Assembly: GCA_902825775.1 (NCBI GenBank) | Contig: CADECF010000002.1 | Span: 124,001-188,000 of the forward strand | DNA from: an uncultured Lysobacteraceae bacterium | GTDB taxonomy: Bacteria; Pseudomonadota; Gammaproteobacteria; Xanthomonadales; Xanthomonadaceae | DNA length: 64,000 bases | Direction of reading: 5' to 3' | Shown: positions 19,086 to 27,507 of the stretch, piece after piece | Position numbering within the stretch: position 1 is the first letter of the stretch | Layout: each line of letters opens with the position of its first letter | The notes under the pieces: generated by a model | What the model was told of the DNA's origin: nothing | What the model saw: only the letters and a program-made list of their open reading frames with translations | The model's database searches: none | Translations under genes and position numbers: made by a program

Positions 19086-19091
19086 GCCAAC
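19042..19091. repeat. Perfect 24-bp palindrome with 2-base spacer inside the RHS gene
   Basis: GTTGGCTCAGCAGCAACGCT (start of the left arm, 19042-19065), a TC spacer (19066-19067) and an exact reverse complement (19068-19091). The in-frame TGA at 19083-19085 lies in the right arm. No other copy of this sequence was seen in the window, so it does not belong to the dispersed repeat families. Confidence 0.95.
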
Positions 19092-19202
19092 GCCGATGCG
19101 GCCAAACCGCCCTTCGCCGATGGTCCGCAAGGAGGTACTTTTGCTCCGAGCGAGTATTGGCACGGCAACAGTCTTCACGTTCCAGGCGGCGGCGACCAGG
19201 AA

Positions 19203-22200
19203 ATGCTGGTGGTCGTTCCAGAGAACACCCAGAAACCAACCGATGGAAAGACCTACTACTGGGTGACCTCCGGGCAATGGTATTTCTCTTGCCTGTCCAC
19301 GACAGCCAATGGTGTTGCTGGTGAAGGCTTTTTGGCCGTAGCACCCGATGGCACACGGTACTGGTTCGACTGGATCGTGTCGTGGCCGGCGACGCAGATC
19401 ACCAAGCCGCCTTTTGCTCCGCCGGTGGAGCCTGCTCTGCAGAACCAGCCGCTCGCAGCAGAGGCTGCTGAGGGCCCTATGCCACTGGTTGCCGGCAGCG
19501 CGTTCCTGCGCCGCGACAAGGTCTCTATCTATCCCACTAAGATCCAAGACCGTTTCGGCAATACGGTTACCTATGTATACGACAACACCGTCAAAACGAG
19601 GTTGCTGTCCATCACGGCTAGCGATGGTCGTGTCATCACGTTGTCCTACGATGCCAATGGGCGAGTGCAGAGCGTGTTTGATGGAACCCGTACCTGGAAT
19701 TACACCTACGGACCGACCGGAAACGCGCTAACGGAAGTGGTGCTGCCTGATGCCTCGAAGTGGCAGTTCAACCTTGCGCCTCTGTCGGCGCTATACGCAA
19801 ACGACAGCTTGGTAGACCCGGACTGCTGGTCGGTGCCGATGAATCCGACGCAGACGGCTCAGACCGGTACGATCACACATCCGTCCGGCGCGATCGGTAC
19901 GTTCACTTACAAACCGACGCTGCACGGCCGTTCGTACGCCAACCTTTCTTGCGTCCACTCGATCGATGGCCTAGGCGGCGACTTCTTTTTCTCCATCTAT
20001 CCGTATCTCTTCAGCAGCTTGTCGCTGCAGTCCAAGAAGATCGAAGGGCCCGGCCTGCCCAGTGGTGGCTACACGTGGAACTACACGTACGGGCCTCCGA
20101 ACAACAGTGAAGCCGATTGCAGTGGTTGCGTCGATACTAAGACCGTCGTGGTCCAGGGACCGGATGACTGGGTCCGTTTCACTTTCAGCAATCGTTTCCA
20201 GCAGGGCGAGGGCAAGCTAGTCAAGACCGAGACGGGCACCAGTGCGGCCTCGATCCTACGCACGGAAACCAGCGCCTATCGCATTGATCCTGCCGGGCAG
20301 GCTTATCCTCCCCGCATCGGCCAAACGCCATTCACCCGAAGCGATCGAACATCTGAGAAACATGCGCCCAACATACAGCGCCAGATCGTGCAGCAGGGCA
20401 CCACCTTCACTTGGCAGGTCAATCAGAACAACGGCGTTTATCAATTCGATGCCTACGCGAATCCATTAAGCGTAACTCGTTCGAGTACGCCTGGCGGCTA
20501 TACCCGAACAGATGTCAGTGTTTACGACCACAACACCGCGAAGTGGGTGATCGGCCAGGTTGCCAAGTCCACTAATACCAATAGCGGACTGATTGAGAGT
20601 GAGATCGACTACGACAACAACACCGCACTGCCGCTGTGGGCGAAGGCTTTCGGCAAGCTGCGGCATACGCTGGCCTACAATCCCGACGGCACCCTGCTAA
20701 GCGTCAAGGACGGCAACAACCGCACGACGACGTACAGCGATTGGATGCGCGGCCTTCCTCAGAAGGTCACTTTCGCCGACGCCAAGTTCAAATCGGCGGA
20801 GGTCAACAATATCGGCGGCATCGATTCGGTCACCGACGAGAACGGCTATACCACCCGCTATGGCTATGATGCGATGGGCCGGTTGTCGCTGATCGATTAT
20901 CCCGATGGCGATACCGTCAACTGGGCCAACACGACCCGGAGTTTCGCCATCGCGGGCAGCGCCTACGGTCTGCCGGCCGGGCATTGGCAGCAGGTGGTCA
21001 TCACCGGCAACGCGCGCCAAGTCACCCATTTCGATGCGCTGTGGCGCCCGGTAGTGGTGGCGACCTACGACGCGGCCGACACCGCCGGCACGCTCAGCCA
21101 AACGGTAACCCGTTACGACAGCGACGGCCGGCCCACATTCGTGTCCTATCCGCAACGCAGCCAGGACGCCGCGGTCTACAACACGTGGGGCAACCCGGCG
21201 GTAGCACCCAATGCGCTGGGCACCGACAGCGCCTATGACGTCCTGGGTCGCATCACATCGGTCCAACAGGACAGCGAGTTGGGCGTGCTGACCACCAGCA
21301 CTGCTTATGCGAGCGATGCCAACGGCGCGTACATCCGCATCACCAATCCACGCACCCAGCAGACCCGTATCTGGCACCAGGCCTTCGATACGCCCAGCCA
21401 GGACGCGCCGGTCGCGATCCAGGAGCCGGGCGGCAAATACACCGACATCGTCCGCGACGTGTTCGGCAAGCCCAAGACCATCACCCGCCGCAATACCGAC
21501 AGCACTCTGACCATCGCCCGCCGCTACTATTACGACACCTACCAGCAGTTGTGCCGGACGATGGAACCGGAAACCGGTTCCACGGTGATGCAGTACGACG
21601 ATGCGGGCAACCTGGCCTGGTCGGCGGCCGGCCTGGACCTGCCCACCACCGACGCCTGCTACTTCGCCCAGGGCGACCAATCCGGCCGGCGGGTGGACCG
21701 CACCTACAACACCCGCAACCGGCTCAAGACCCTGGCCTTCCCGGACGACCGCGGCAACCAGAGCTGGACCTACACGGCCGACGGTCTGCCCGACACCATC
21801 GTCACCAACAACGGCGGGGTGGACATCGTCACCAACCGTTACACCTACAACCGGCGCCGGCTGCTGGAGGACGAGCAGCTGAGCTGGGGCAGCGTGGACT
21901 GGACCCTGGGCTACACCTACAACGGCAACGGTCACCTGTCGTCGCAAACCGCGCCGATCGGTGGCACGGTGAGCTACACCCCCAACGCCCTGGGCCAGCC
22001 GACCCAGGTCGGCGACTACGCTACCGGCGTGAGCTACTTCCCCAACGGGGCGGCCCAGCAGTTCACCTATGGCAACGGCATCGTCCACACCCTGACCCAG
22101 AACGATCGCGGCCTGCCCGAACGCAGCCGCGATGTGTACGGCGGGGTGCCGCGGCTAGACGACTCTTACGATTACGACGAGAACGGCAACGTGGCCGGGA

Positions 22201-23615
22201 TCAGCGATGCCACCACGGGCCATCGCGGCGATCGCACCATGACCTACGACGGCCTGGACCGGCTGACCGACGTGGTCTCGCCGATGTACGGCGCCACCGG
22301 AGCGCACTACACCTACGACGTGCTGGACAATCTGATCAAGGTGCAGATCGGCGGCACCGCGGCGCGCACGCACTACTACTGCTACGACGCGGCCTGGCGG
22401 CTGACCAACCTGAAGACCGGCAGTTGCGCCGGGACCAGCGTGATCGGGCTGGGCTACGACGTGCAGGGCAACCTGGCCAACAAGAACGGCACGGCCTTCG
22501 GCTTCGATTACGGCAACCGCCTGCGCAGCGTCAGCACCGCCCCGGAATCCAAGTACGTGTACGACGGCCACGGCCGGCGGGTGAACGACGAGGTGGGCGC
22601 GGACAAGAACAGCTTCTACGGCCAGAATGGGCAGTTGGCCTTCGTCAGCGACCTGCGGCTGCAGCAGTACAGCAACTACTACTACCTCAACGGCAGCCTG
22701 GTGGCGATCCGGGACAAGCCGTTCGGGCAGGATGCGGTGGTCAAATACCAGCACACCGATGCGTTGGGTTCGCCCGTCGCTGTAACCGACGCAAACAGAG
22801 TTGTCATCGAGAAAAACGAATACGAGCCGTTCGGAAAAGTGATCAATCACCCGCTGAAAGACGGCCCCGGCTACACCGGCCACGTCAGCGATGCGACCAC
22901 TAGCATGCTTTACATGCAGGAGCGCTACGATGACCCAGGTCTCGGGAGAACACTAAGTGTTGATCCAGTGACCGCTCACAGCACTGGCGATTACAGATAT
23001 TTCAATCGCTATGCGTATGCCTTCAACAATCCCTATACGTTCAAGGATCCAGATGGTCGCTGTCCTAACTGTGTGACGGGAGGCATAGGCGCTGGTATTG
23101 GCCTACTTGTCGGATTAGGAATCGAAGGCTATCGACAATACAGAACAGGTGAATTCAAGGTGCGCTCTCTTCTTGTAGAGGGAGGAAAAGGCGCTGTAGT
23201 AGGCGGATTAATTGGCCTGACTGGCGGTGCAGCTGCTGCGGGCGGCCTAACACTAAGCGGCCAGGCAGCAGCTACTGGTTCGGTGGCCCTTGGTGTCGGG
23301 ACAGGCGCTCATGCAGTAGGCGAAGTTGCGAAAGGGAATCCTGCACCAAGTGCTAGTGACTCCATAAAGGTGGGTTATGCGACGGCAGCAGGTGCTATTG
23401 CCGGGACCGCATTGAGTCCGGCTACAAAAAGTGTGACAACGACGGTCATTCCCGCTGTCTCATCACATCCGGTTACTTCACTAAGCGGGAAAACCTTCAA
23501 TACTGTCAACATTCCGGCTCAGGTAATCGAAAGGCCGGCCGCCGCTGAAGTAGCCAATAATGTTGCGGGCAGTGTTGTTGAAGATCTCGCTAAGAAGCGA
23601 GAAGAAGGGCAATAG
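19203..23615 (+). CDS. RHS/YD-repeat protein with variable C-terminal tip (main part)
   Basis: A 1470-residue continuation of the interrupted RHS gene. RHS-like coding actually resumes at 19086 in the same frame. Many YD repeats (YDANGRV, YDAMGRLSLIDYPDG, YNPDGTL) run from about residue 140 to 1180 and form the shell that encloses a toxin. The conserved end of the core, DDPGLGRTLSVDPV followed by YRYFNRYAYAFNNPYTFKDPDGR, is at about 1238-1280. The remaining ~190 residues form a Gly/Ala-rich, partly hydrophobic tip with two possible membrane-inserting segments and no nuclease motif. The 3' end is lower in GC than the middle. If the TGA is real and not bypassed, this part lacks its signal peptide. 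Confidence 0.88.
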   Translation: MLVVVPENTQKPTDGKTYYWVTSGQWYFSCLSTTANGVAGEGFLAVAPDGTRYWFDWIVSWPATQITKPPFAPPVEPALQNQPLAAEAAEGPMPLVAGSAFLRRDKVSIYPTKIQDRFGNTVTYVYDNTVKTRLLSITASDGRVITLSYDANGRVQSVFDGTRTWNYTYGPTGNALTEVVLPDASKWQFNLAPLSALYANDSLVDPDCWSVPMNPTQTAQTGTITHPSGAIGTFTYKPTLHGRSYANLSCVHSIDGLGGDFFFSIYPYLFSSLSLQSKKIEGPGLPSGGYTWNYTYGPPNNSEADCSGCVDTKTVVVQGPDDWVRFTFSNRFQQGEGKLVKTETGTSAASILRTETSAYRIDPAGQAYPPRIGQTPFTRSDRTSEKHAPNIQRQIVQQGTTFTWQVNQNNGVYQFDAYANPLSVTRSSTPGGYTRTDVSVYDHNTAKWVIGQVAKSTNTNSGLIESEIDYDNNTALPLWAKAFGKLRHTLAYNPDGTLLSVKDGNNRTTTYSDWMRGLPQKVTFADAKFKSAEVNNIGGIDSVTDENGYTTRYGYDAMGRLSLIDYPDGDTVNWANTTRSFAIAGSAYGLPAGHWQQVVITGNARQVTHFDALWRPVVVATYDAADTAGTLSQTVTRYDSDGRPTFVSYPQRSQDAAVYNTWGNPAVAPNALGTDSAYDVLGRITSVQQDSELGVLTTSTAYASDANGAYIRITNPRTQQTRIWHQAFDTPSQDAPVAIQEPGGKYTDIVRDVFGKPKTITRRNTDSTLTIARRYYYDTYQQLCRTMEPETGSTVMQYDDAGNLAWSAAGLDLPTTDACYFAQGDQSGRRVDRTYNTRNRLKTLAFPDDRGNQSWTYTADGLPDTIVTNNGGVDIVTNRYTYNRRRLLEDEQLSWGSVDWTLGYTYNGNGHLSSQTAPIGGTVSYTPNALGQPTQVGDYATGVSYFPNGAAQQFTYGNGIVHTLTQNDRGLPERSRDVYGGVPRLDDSYDYDENGNVAGISDATTGHRGDRTMTYDGLDRLTDVVSPMYGATGAHYTYDVLDNLIKVQIGGTAARTHYYCYDAAWRLTNLKTGSCAGTSVIGLGYDVQGNLANKNGTAFGFDYGNRLRSVSTAPESKYVYDGHGRRVNDEVGADKNSFYGQNGQLAFVSDLRLQQYSNYYYLNGSLVAIRDKPFGQDAVVKYQHTDALGSPVAVTDANRVVIEKNEYEPFGKVINHPLKDGPGYTGHVSDATTSMLYMQERYDDPGLGRTLSVDPVTAHSTGDYRYFNRYAYAFNNPYTFKDPDGRCPNCVTGGIGAGIGLLVGLGIEGYRQYRTGEFKVRSLLVEGGKGAVVGGLIGLTGGAAAAGGLTLSGQAAATGSVALGVGTGAHAVGEVAKGNPAPSASDSIKVGYATAAGAIAGTALSPATKSVTTTVIPAVSSHPVTSLSGKTFNTVNIPAQVIERPAAAEVANNVAGSVVEDLAKKREEGQ

Positions 23616-23641
23616 CCCGCTCTGTTCATGAGGAAAAAAGT

Positions 23642-23893
23642 GTGGATAGATCTACTGTCGTTTTTTTAGTCGACTCCGCTCTAATCGCGGCGGCGGCACT
23701 TATCGTGCTGCTTTGCATCCGCGCTATTTTCGTCTCCCTAAGACGTAGATACGTGTACATCAACGGAAAGAAAGCAACCGTCGATGATGAGCCGATAGGA
23801 TTTTGGCTTGTGATCATCAGCTGGGTCGTACTATCCGTTCTTTTTTCGTACCCCGTAGCCAAATGGGTAAATGGGCTAGGTTTATTAACTTAG
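23642..23893 (+). CDS. Small two-TM protein, candidate immunity protein
   Basis: An 83-residue protein starting at GTG 23642, preceded by a GAGGAAAAAA purine run and only 26 bases after the RHS stop. There are two hydrophobic segments (about 7-28 and 53-72) separated by a basic RRRYVYINGKK stretch. I do not recognise the family. Position and membrane topology suggest the immunity protein for the adjacent, possibly membrane-active RHS tip; this is inference. The lower GC matches the toxin tip and suggests they were acquired together. Confidence 0.6.
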   Translation: MDRSTVVFLVDSALIAAAALIVLLCIRAIFVSLRRRYVYINGKKATVDDEPIGFWLVIISWVVLSVLFSYPVAKWVNGLGLLT

Positions 23894-23916
23894 CGAAGAA
23901 AAGGGGGCGGAGGGCC

Positions 23917-24001
23917 GTAGGTTGGGGTGAAACCCCAACGTCGCCATCTCACTGCCGCTGCGTCTGAAAGGAAACGATGTTGGGGTTTCACCCCAACCTA
24001 C
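23917..24001. repeat. Inverted repeat pair, family G, within the RHS tail region
   Basis: GTAGGTTGGGGTGAAACCCC begins the left copy and GGGGTTTCACCCCAACCTAC ends the right. Single partial copies appear near 24392 and 25119. The pair separates the first candidate immunity gene from an orphan toxin tail, which begins right after 24001. Confidence 0.9.
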
Positions 24002-24121
24002 CGCGCTGGGCGCAATGACGTTAAAATTGCGGCCCAACGTATCAAGTCGGTTGTTGATCAAGTCGCTAAAGGAAAATTGAAGTCAGTGGAAGACATCGCT
24101 AAAGCTTTGAGGGCAAGATAA
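24002..24121 (+). pseudogene. Orphan C-terminal fragment of an RHS toxin tip
   Basis: An open stretch of about 38 codons ending in TAA (24119-24121) encodes AGRNDVKIAAQRIKSVVDQV followed by a Lys-rich tail. It resembles the extreme C-terminus of RHS/polymorphic-toxin tips. It has no start of its own: the frame runs upstream only into the family G repeat. Its stop overlaps the ATG of the next small gene by one base, as toxin and immunity genes commonly do. The likely origin is a displaced older tip whose 5' part was lost. Confidence 0.55.
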
Positions 24122-24369
24122 TGACTGAGCTCACTAACTCTGAAGTTGCACAGTTGATTGGGGCGTTTCTTTCCGAGGCGGAAGTTGGAAAGGTGATGAG
24201 CCACATAGGCCAAGGTGGTAGCTTGCTGATTAAGTACGATGGAAAGCGAAGCGATGAAAATTGGACGGTCGTACTGAGTGATGGTCTGATGAACGATGAT
24301 TTTTTTCGCCAAGACGGGGCTTCGGTTCTGGAGCTGCTTAAAAAGGGCGCGTCCGAAATCACTGGATAG
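24121..24369 (+). CDS. Small acidic protein, candidate immunity protein for the orphan tail
   Basis: An 82-residue, acidic, soluble protein with no TM or signal peptide. The start ATG overlaps the stop of the orphan toxin tail and is preceded by GAGGGC as ribosome-binding site. I recognise no family. Acidic small proteins in this position are usually immunity proteins for basic nuclease-type tips, so this is the probable role. AT-rich codons (e.g. GAT, AAA, TTT) contrast with the window average and point to horizontal transfer. Confidence 0.6.
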   Translation: MTELTNSEVAQLIGAFLSEAEVGKVMSHIGQGGSLLIKYDGKRSDENWTVVLSDGLMNDDFFRQDGASVLELLKKGASEITG

Positions 24370-24424
24370 AACGAGTAGTTAGAAAGAGGCGGCAGGTTGG
24401 GGTGAGCCCCCAAAATCGCTATGA

Positions 24425-24476
24425 AAAACGGGGTCAGAGACCGTTACTACGAGATAATGGTCTCTGACCCCGTTTT
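24425..24476. repeat. Isolated hairpin repeat, family I
   Basis: AAAACGGGGTCAGAGACC (24425-24442) and GGTCTCTGACCCCGTTTT (24459-24476) are exact inverted arms around 16 bases. A single copy was seen in the window, between two candidate immunity genes. Confidence 0.92.
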
Positions 24477-24542
24477 CCCGTTTCTGGTACGCTGCGTGTC
24501 GGCACGATAGCGATCGAAGCCCGTAGACTGAAGTGAATTGGC

Positions 24543-24911
24543 ATGAGACATCTAACTTCGCGAGAAAAGGGTTTGTTGGAGGCTCTATTGCGTCGTGCAA
24601 GCATCCTTCAGATCTACGAAAATGAGTTGGGGGCGTGGTGCGTGGAAGATATGGACGATGGCGGCATGGGGAGTATTCGTCTGCATCGACAAGGCGTATT
24701 GATCGAGAACACGAGCATGGATCGGAAAGTGTCAGAACTTCAGTTTCATGACGCTGATGGGGTGTTAGTCATCGCATCTCTAAACTTGAATGTTGATGAA
24801 TTCCCTTTCGAATTGGATGTGTGGAAGGTGAATTCGGAGCCTTTGCAGGTTATTCCCGAGCCATGCGAGTTCGCAGACGTTGAATACACCAATCCGCGTG
24901 AGGCGGATTAA
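24543..24911 (+). CDS. DUF6984-like small protein, candidate orphan immunity protein
   Basis: A 122-residue soluble acidic protein. It starts MRHLTSREKGLLEALLRRA and has a central MDDGGMGSIRL. The C-terminal half carries FHDADGVLVIASLNLNVDE and FELDVWKV, a pattern I associate with DUF6984-type proteins found beside polymorphic toxins; this is recall, not a search. It is the third small gene downstream of the RHS core and has no toxin directly upstream. Codon use is AT-richer than its housekeeping neighbours. Confidence 0.62.
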   Translation: MRHLTSREKGLLEALLRRASILQIYENELGAWCVEDMDDGGMGSIRLHRQGVLIENTSMDRKVSELQFHDADGVLVIASLNLNVDEFPFELDVWKVNSEPLQVIPEPCEFADVEYTNPREAD

Positions 24912-25256
24912 GCCGGGATCCAAGGGGGTGGAGACCTCGGGCGCAATAACCGAAGGGCATTGCGCCAGAAAGAAAAGGGGATGGAGTAATTATCCGTTTG
25001 AATCGGTTCCATCAGGTGGCCCGAATGATTTCGGTGGGCGCCCGCGGAGACGATAAGCGGCCGGGCGATTAAGCGTTTTCTCGACCATTGCCTGGAAGCG
25101 CGGACTGCCAAGTGCGCGCTCGGGTGGAACCCCAACATCGCCATCTCGCCGCTCCAGCGCGCACTGTTTTGGTTGGCGTCAACCACTGTAGACGCGGCTT
25201 TAAGGCCAGGCGCGTTAGCCTCCATGCGCATCGCACAATGCGACTGCGGAGGCGGC
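24912..25256. other. Gene-free gap with repeat remnants
   Basis: A 345-base region between the last RHS-associated small gene and the VOC gene. It contains a degenerate half of the family H hairpin (GGGGATGGAGTAATTATCCG near 24975) and a family G fragment (GGAACCCCAACATCGCCATC near 25124). The short open frames show no recognisable protein. It looks like the decayed right edge of the RHS module. Confidence 0.55.
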
Positions 25257-25676
25257 ATGAAACCTCGCATCACAGTCATCACGGTCGGCGTCGACGATCT
25301 GGAAAAGTCCCTTGCGTTCTACCGCGATGGCCTGGGCCTGAAGACGGTGGGGATCGTCGGCACCGAATTCGAGTACGGCGCGGCGGCTTTCTTCGAGCTG
25401 GAAGGAAATCTGCGGCTTGCGATCTGGCCGCGCAAAAGTCTCGCTCACGATGCAGGCCTGCCGCAGGGCGCGAACAGCGCCACGGAATTCTCCATCGGCC
25501 ACAACGCGGCTTCCAAAGCCGAGGTCGATGCCGTCATGGCGCAAGCCGAGGCCGCGGGCGCTGCGATCGTGAAGCCGGCGCGCGATACCTTCTTCGGCGG
25601 ATATGCCGGCATCTTCCAGGATCCGGATCATCACCTTTGGGAAGTCGTGTGGAATCCTGCGTGGCAAGCGCCCTAG
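25257..25676 (+). CDS. VOC-family (glyoxalase/bleomycin-resistance-fold) protein
   Basis: A 139-residue vicinal-oxygen-chelate protein made of two beta-alpha-beta-beta-beta units. ITVGVDDLEKSLAFYRDGLG (about residues 7-26) opens the first unit and GYAGIFQDPDHHLWEVVWNP (about 115-134) ends the second. The terminal Glu in LWEV is the usual metal ligand. The start at ATG 25257 follows a GGAGG ribosome-binding site; an open frame extends upstream but is less likely. The substrate is unknown. The NTF2-like gene converges on it with only six bases between stops. Confidence 0.88.
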   Translation: MKPRITVITVGVDDLEKSLAFYRDGLGLKTVGIVGTEFEYGAAAFFELEGNLRLAIWPRKSLAHDAGLPQGANSATEFSIGHNAASKAEVDAVMAQAEAAGAAIVKPARDTFFGGYAGIFQDPDHHLWEVVWNPAWQAP

Positions 25677-25682
25677 TGCGCG

Positions 25683-26234
25683 CTAGGGCGTATCGCCCTT
25701 GGCCAGCGCCGCAGCCTGCGCCAGGCTGATGCCATGGACGAGCGGATCCGCATGCCGATGCGCCAGCCGCCATTGCGATCCTTCGCGGCGATAGACCAAC
25801 GTGACGCGCAGCGACCAATCCTGCGCGGCCAATCCGCCGACTTCGACGTGGGCGCGCTCGATGACGGCGAGCACCACCAGATCGGCCGAGGCGTAGCTCT
25901 GCACGACTTCCTGCTCCAGCGTGCCGTTCTTGAAGAACCGGCCCATCGCTTGCATGCGTTCGCTCGTGAGTTGCGAGGCGTGCGTGGGCGGTCCGCCGAA
26001 CGGCGCCATCAGCGTGAAGTCGTCGGTGAGCGTGATCAGATCCAGATAGGCGTCGATATCGCCGCGCATCAGCGCCGCGTTCGAATCCGCGGATAGTTTG
26101 ATGAGATCGGCGACATCGTCGCCGTGGTCGGTAGGCGATGGCATCAGCATGGACATACCCGTAGCGCTGGCGATTTCGAGCGAGGCGAGGCTGGTGCCGG
26201 CCAAGGCGAGAAAAGAACGTCGTGAGGTCGACAT
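25683..26234 (-). CDS. Exported NTF2/SnoaL-like protein with Tat-type signal
   Basis: A 183-residue protein starting at ATG 26234. The N-terminus STSRRSFLALAGTSLA is a twin-arginine-like signal (SRRSFLAL), and a small Ala-rich stretch follows. The remaining domain (about 40-165) looks like an NTF2-like cone fold: DIDAYLDLITLTDDFTLMAPFG near the start, and WSLRVTLVYRREGSQWRLAHRHADPL as the closing beta hairpin. No catalytic assignment is possible. It is divergent from a LysR regulator that probably controls it. Confidence 0.75.
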   Translation of the reverse strand: MSTSRRSFLALAGTSLASLEIASATGMSMLMPSPTDHGDDVADLIKLSADSNAALMRGDIDAYLDLITLTDDFTLMAPFGGPPTHASQLTSERMQAMGRFFKNGTLEQEVVQSYASADLVVLAVIERAHVEVGGLAAQDWSLRVTLVYRREGSQWRLAHRHADPLVHGISLAQAAALAKGDTP

Positions 26235-26303
26235 GGGGGCTCCTGTCCCGGTACGAAGCGCGGGGTGGCCTCGTCGGGCCTGAAGATTGAGTCGCTTAAC
26301 GTA

Positions 26304-26348
26304 CTGAATCAAATGATATGATTTCAGCAATATGCTGAATCAAATTGA
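26304..26348. promoter_or_regulatory. Candidate LysR operator over the regulator start
   Basis: Palindrome TTCAGCA-ATA-TGCTGAA (26323-26339) spans the ATG of the LysR gene. A direct repeat CTGAATCAAAT occurs at 26304-26314 and 26335-26345. The region lies between divergent genes, as expected for an autoregulating LysR protein. Confidence 0.5.
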
Positions 26349-27267
26349 CTTATCTCGCGCCGACCTCAACCTACTGGTCCTTTTCGAGGCCGTATTGGAG
26401 GAGGGGCATGTCGGCCGGGCCGCCGAGCGGCTGCATGTGTCGTCGTCGGCGGTCAGCCACGGACTCGGCCGGCTGCGCCGGCTGCTGAACGATCCACTGT
26501 TCCTGAAAACGCCCAAAGGCGTCGTGCCGACCGCACGCGCGACCGAATTGGCCGGGCCGATTTCGGACGTGCTGGCGCGGATGCGCAACGTGTTGTCGAC
26601 CGCCGAACCGTTCGATGCCGCCACATCCACGCGCCGTTTCACCATCGGCGCGCCCGACGGCGTTTCGGTGGTCTTGCTGCAGCCCTTGCTTGCCGAACTG
26701 CGGCGCAGCGCGCCGGGCATCGACATCGGCATCCGCCAGTTGCTGCCCGCCCAGGGCGAGACTTCGCCCGAGCGGGCGTGGCGTTCGGCTTTTGCGGAAC
26801 TGGAATCGCGAGATTTGGATGTCGCGATCGTTCCGACCGACAGCATTCCGCCGCGCTTCCACCGGCAGACTCTGTATGAAGAAGATTTCGTCGTCGCGAT
26901 GCGCGCAGGGCATCCGTTCGCCGCGAAACCGACGTTGGATAAGTACTGCGCCATGCAGCATCTGGTGGTCTCGCACACCGGCGATCCGCGCGGCTTCGTG
27001 GATGCCGCGCTCGCCGAGCGGGGCCTGTCGCGGCGGATCGCGCTGACGGTGCCGAACTTCATGTTCGCGCTGGTCGTGCTTGCCGAAACCGATCTGATCG
27101 CCGCCTTGCCGAGGCGGTTCGCGGCCATGCATGCGGCGCGATTCGGCGTCGTGTTCCTCGATGCGCCGCTGCCTTTGGGCCGATTCCGGCTCAATGCGGC
27201 GGCGCCGCAGTCGGCGATGATGGATCGGGGATTGGAATGGCTGTTCGGCGCGCTCGCAAGCGCTTAG
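26332..27267 (+). CDS. LysR-family transcriptional regulator
   Basis: A 311-residue LysR-type regulator. The N-terminal winged helix-turn-helix reads DLNLLVLFEAVLEEGHVGRA and RLHVSSSAVSHGLGRLRRLL (about residues 10-50), followed by DPLFLKTPKGVVPTARA. The C-terminal periplasmic-binding-like effector domain starts near residue 95 (RRFTIGAPDGVSVVLLQPLL). The sequence most resembles the NodD/LinR-type subgroup by its N-terminal ADLNLL pattern. It is divergent from the Tat-exported NTF2-like gene, its probable target. Confidence 0.92.
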   Translation: MLNQIDLSRADLNLLVLFEAVLEEGHVGRAAERLHVSSSAVSHGLGRLRRLLNDPLFLKTPKGVVPTARATELAGPISDVLARMRNVLSTAEPFDAATSTRRFTIGAPDGVSVVLLQPLLAELRRSAPGIDIGIRQLLPAQGETSPERAWRSAFAELESRDLDVAIVPTDSIPPRFHRQTLYEEDFVVAMRAGHPFAAKPTLDKYCAMQHLVVSHTGDPRGFVDAALAERGLSRRIALTVPNFMFALVVLAETDLIAALPRRFAAMHAARFGVVFLDAPLPLGRFRLNAAAPQSAMMDRGLEWLFGALASA

Positions 27268-27507
27268 GAAAGCCTGTATTCGTCGCCGCAATGACAAGCC
27301 GATGCGCGGAATATGTCCGATCGTCGTCCGATGATGCGAATACTGTCGCTTCGGGGTAGCCGGCGACTAACTTTCGTCAGTGCATTGTGCAACCTCAACG
27401 TATATTTTTAGCGCGCATATCGCGAATGCGACGGCGACCGGCCGTCGAGGCGCTGGAGCGCGGGTTTTCGTTAGGACGGATATGCCCGCACCGCCACGGA
27501 GCCTACG

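Noticed and set aside
19042-19091. The RHS palindrome as a transcription terminator
   Set aside because: There is no U-run after the stem and coding sequence continues in frame.
23927-24121. 64-codon ORF as a complete gene
   Set aside because: Its first 25 codons are a translated family G repeat. Only the last ~38 codons look like protein, hence the pseudogene call.
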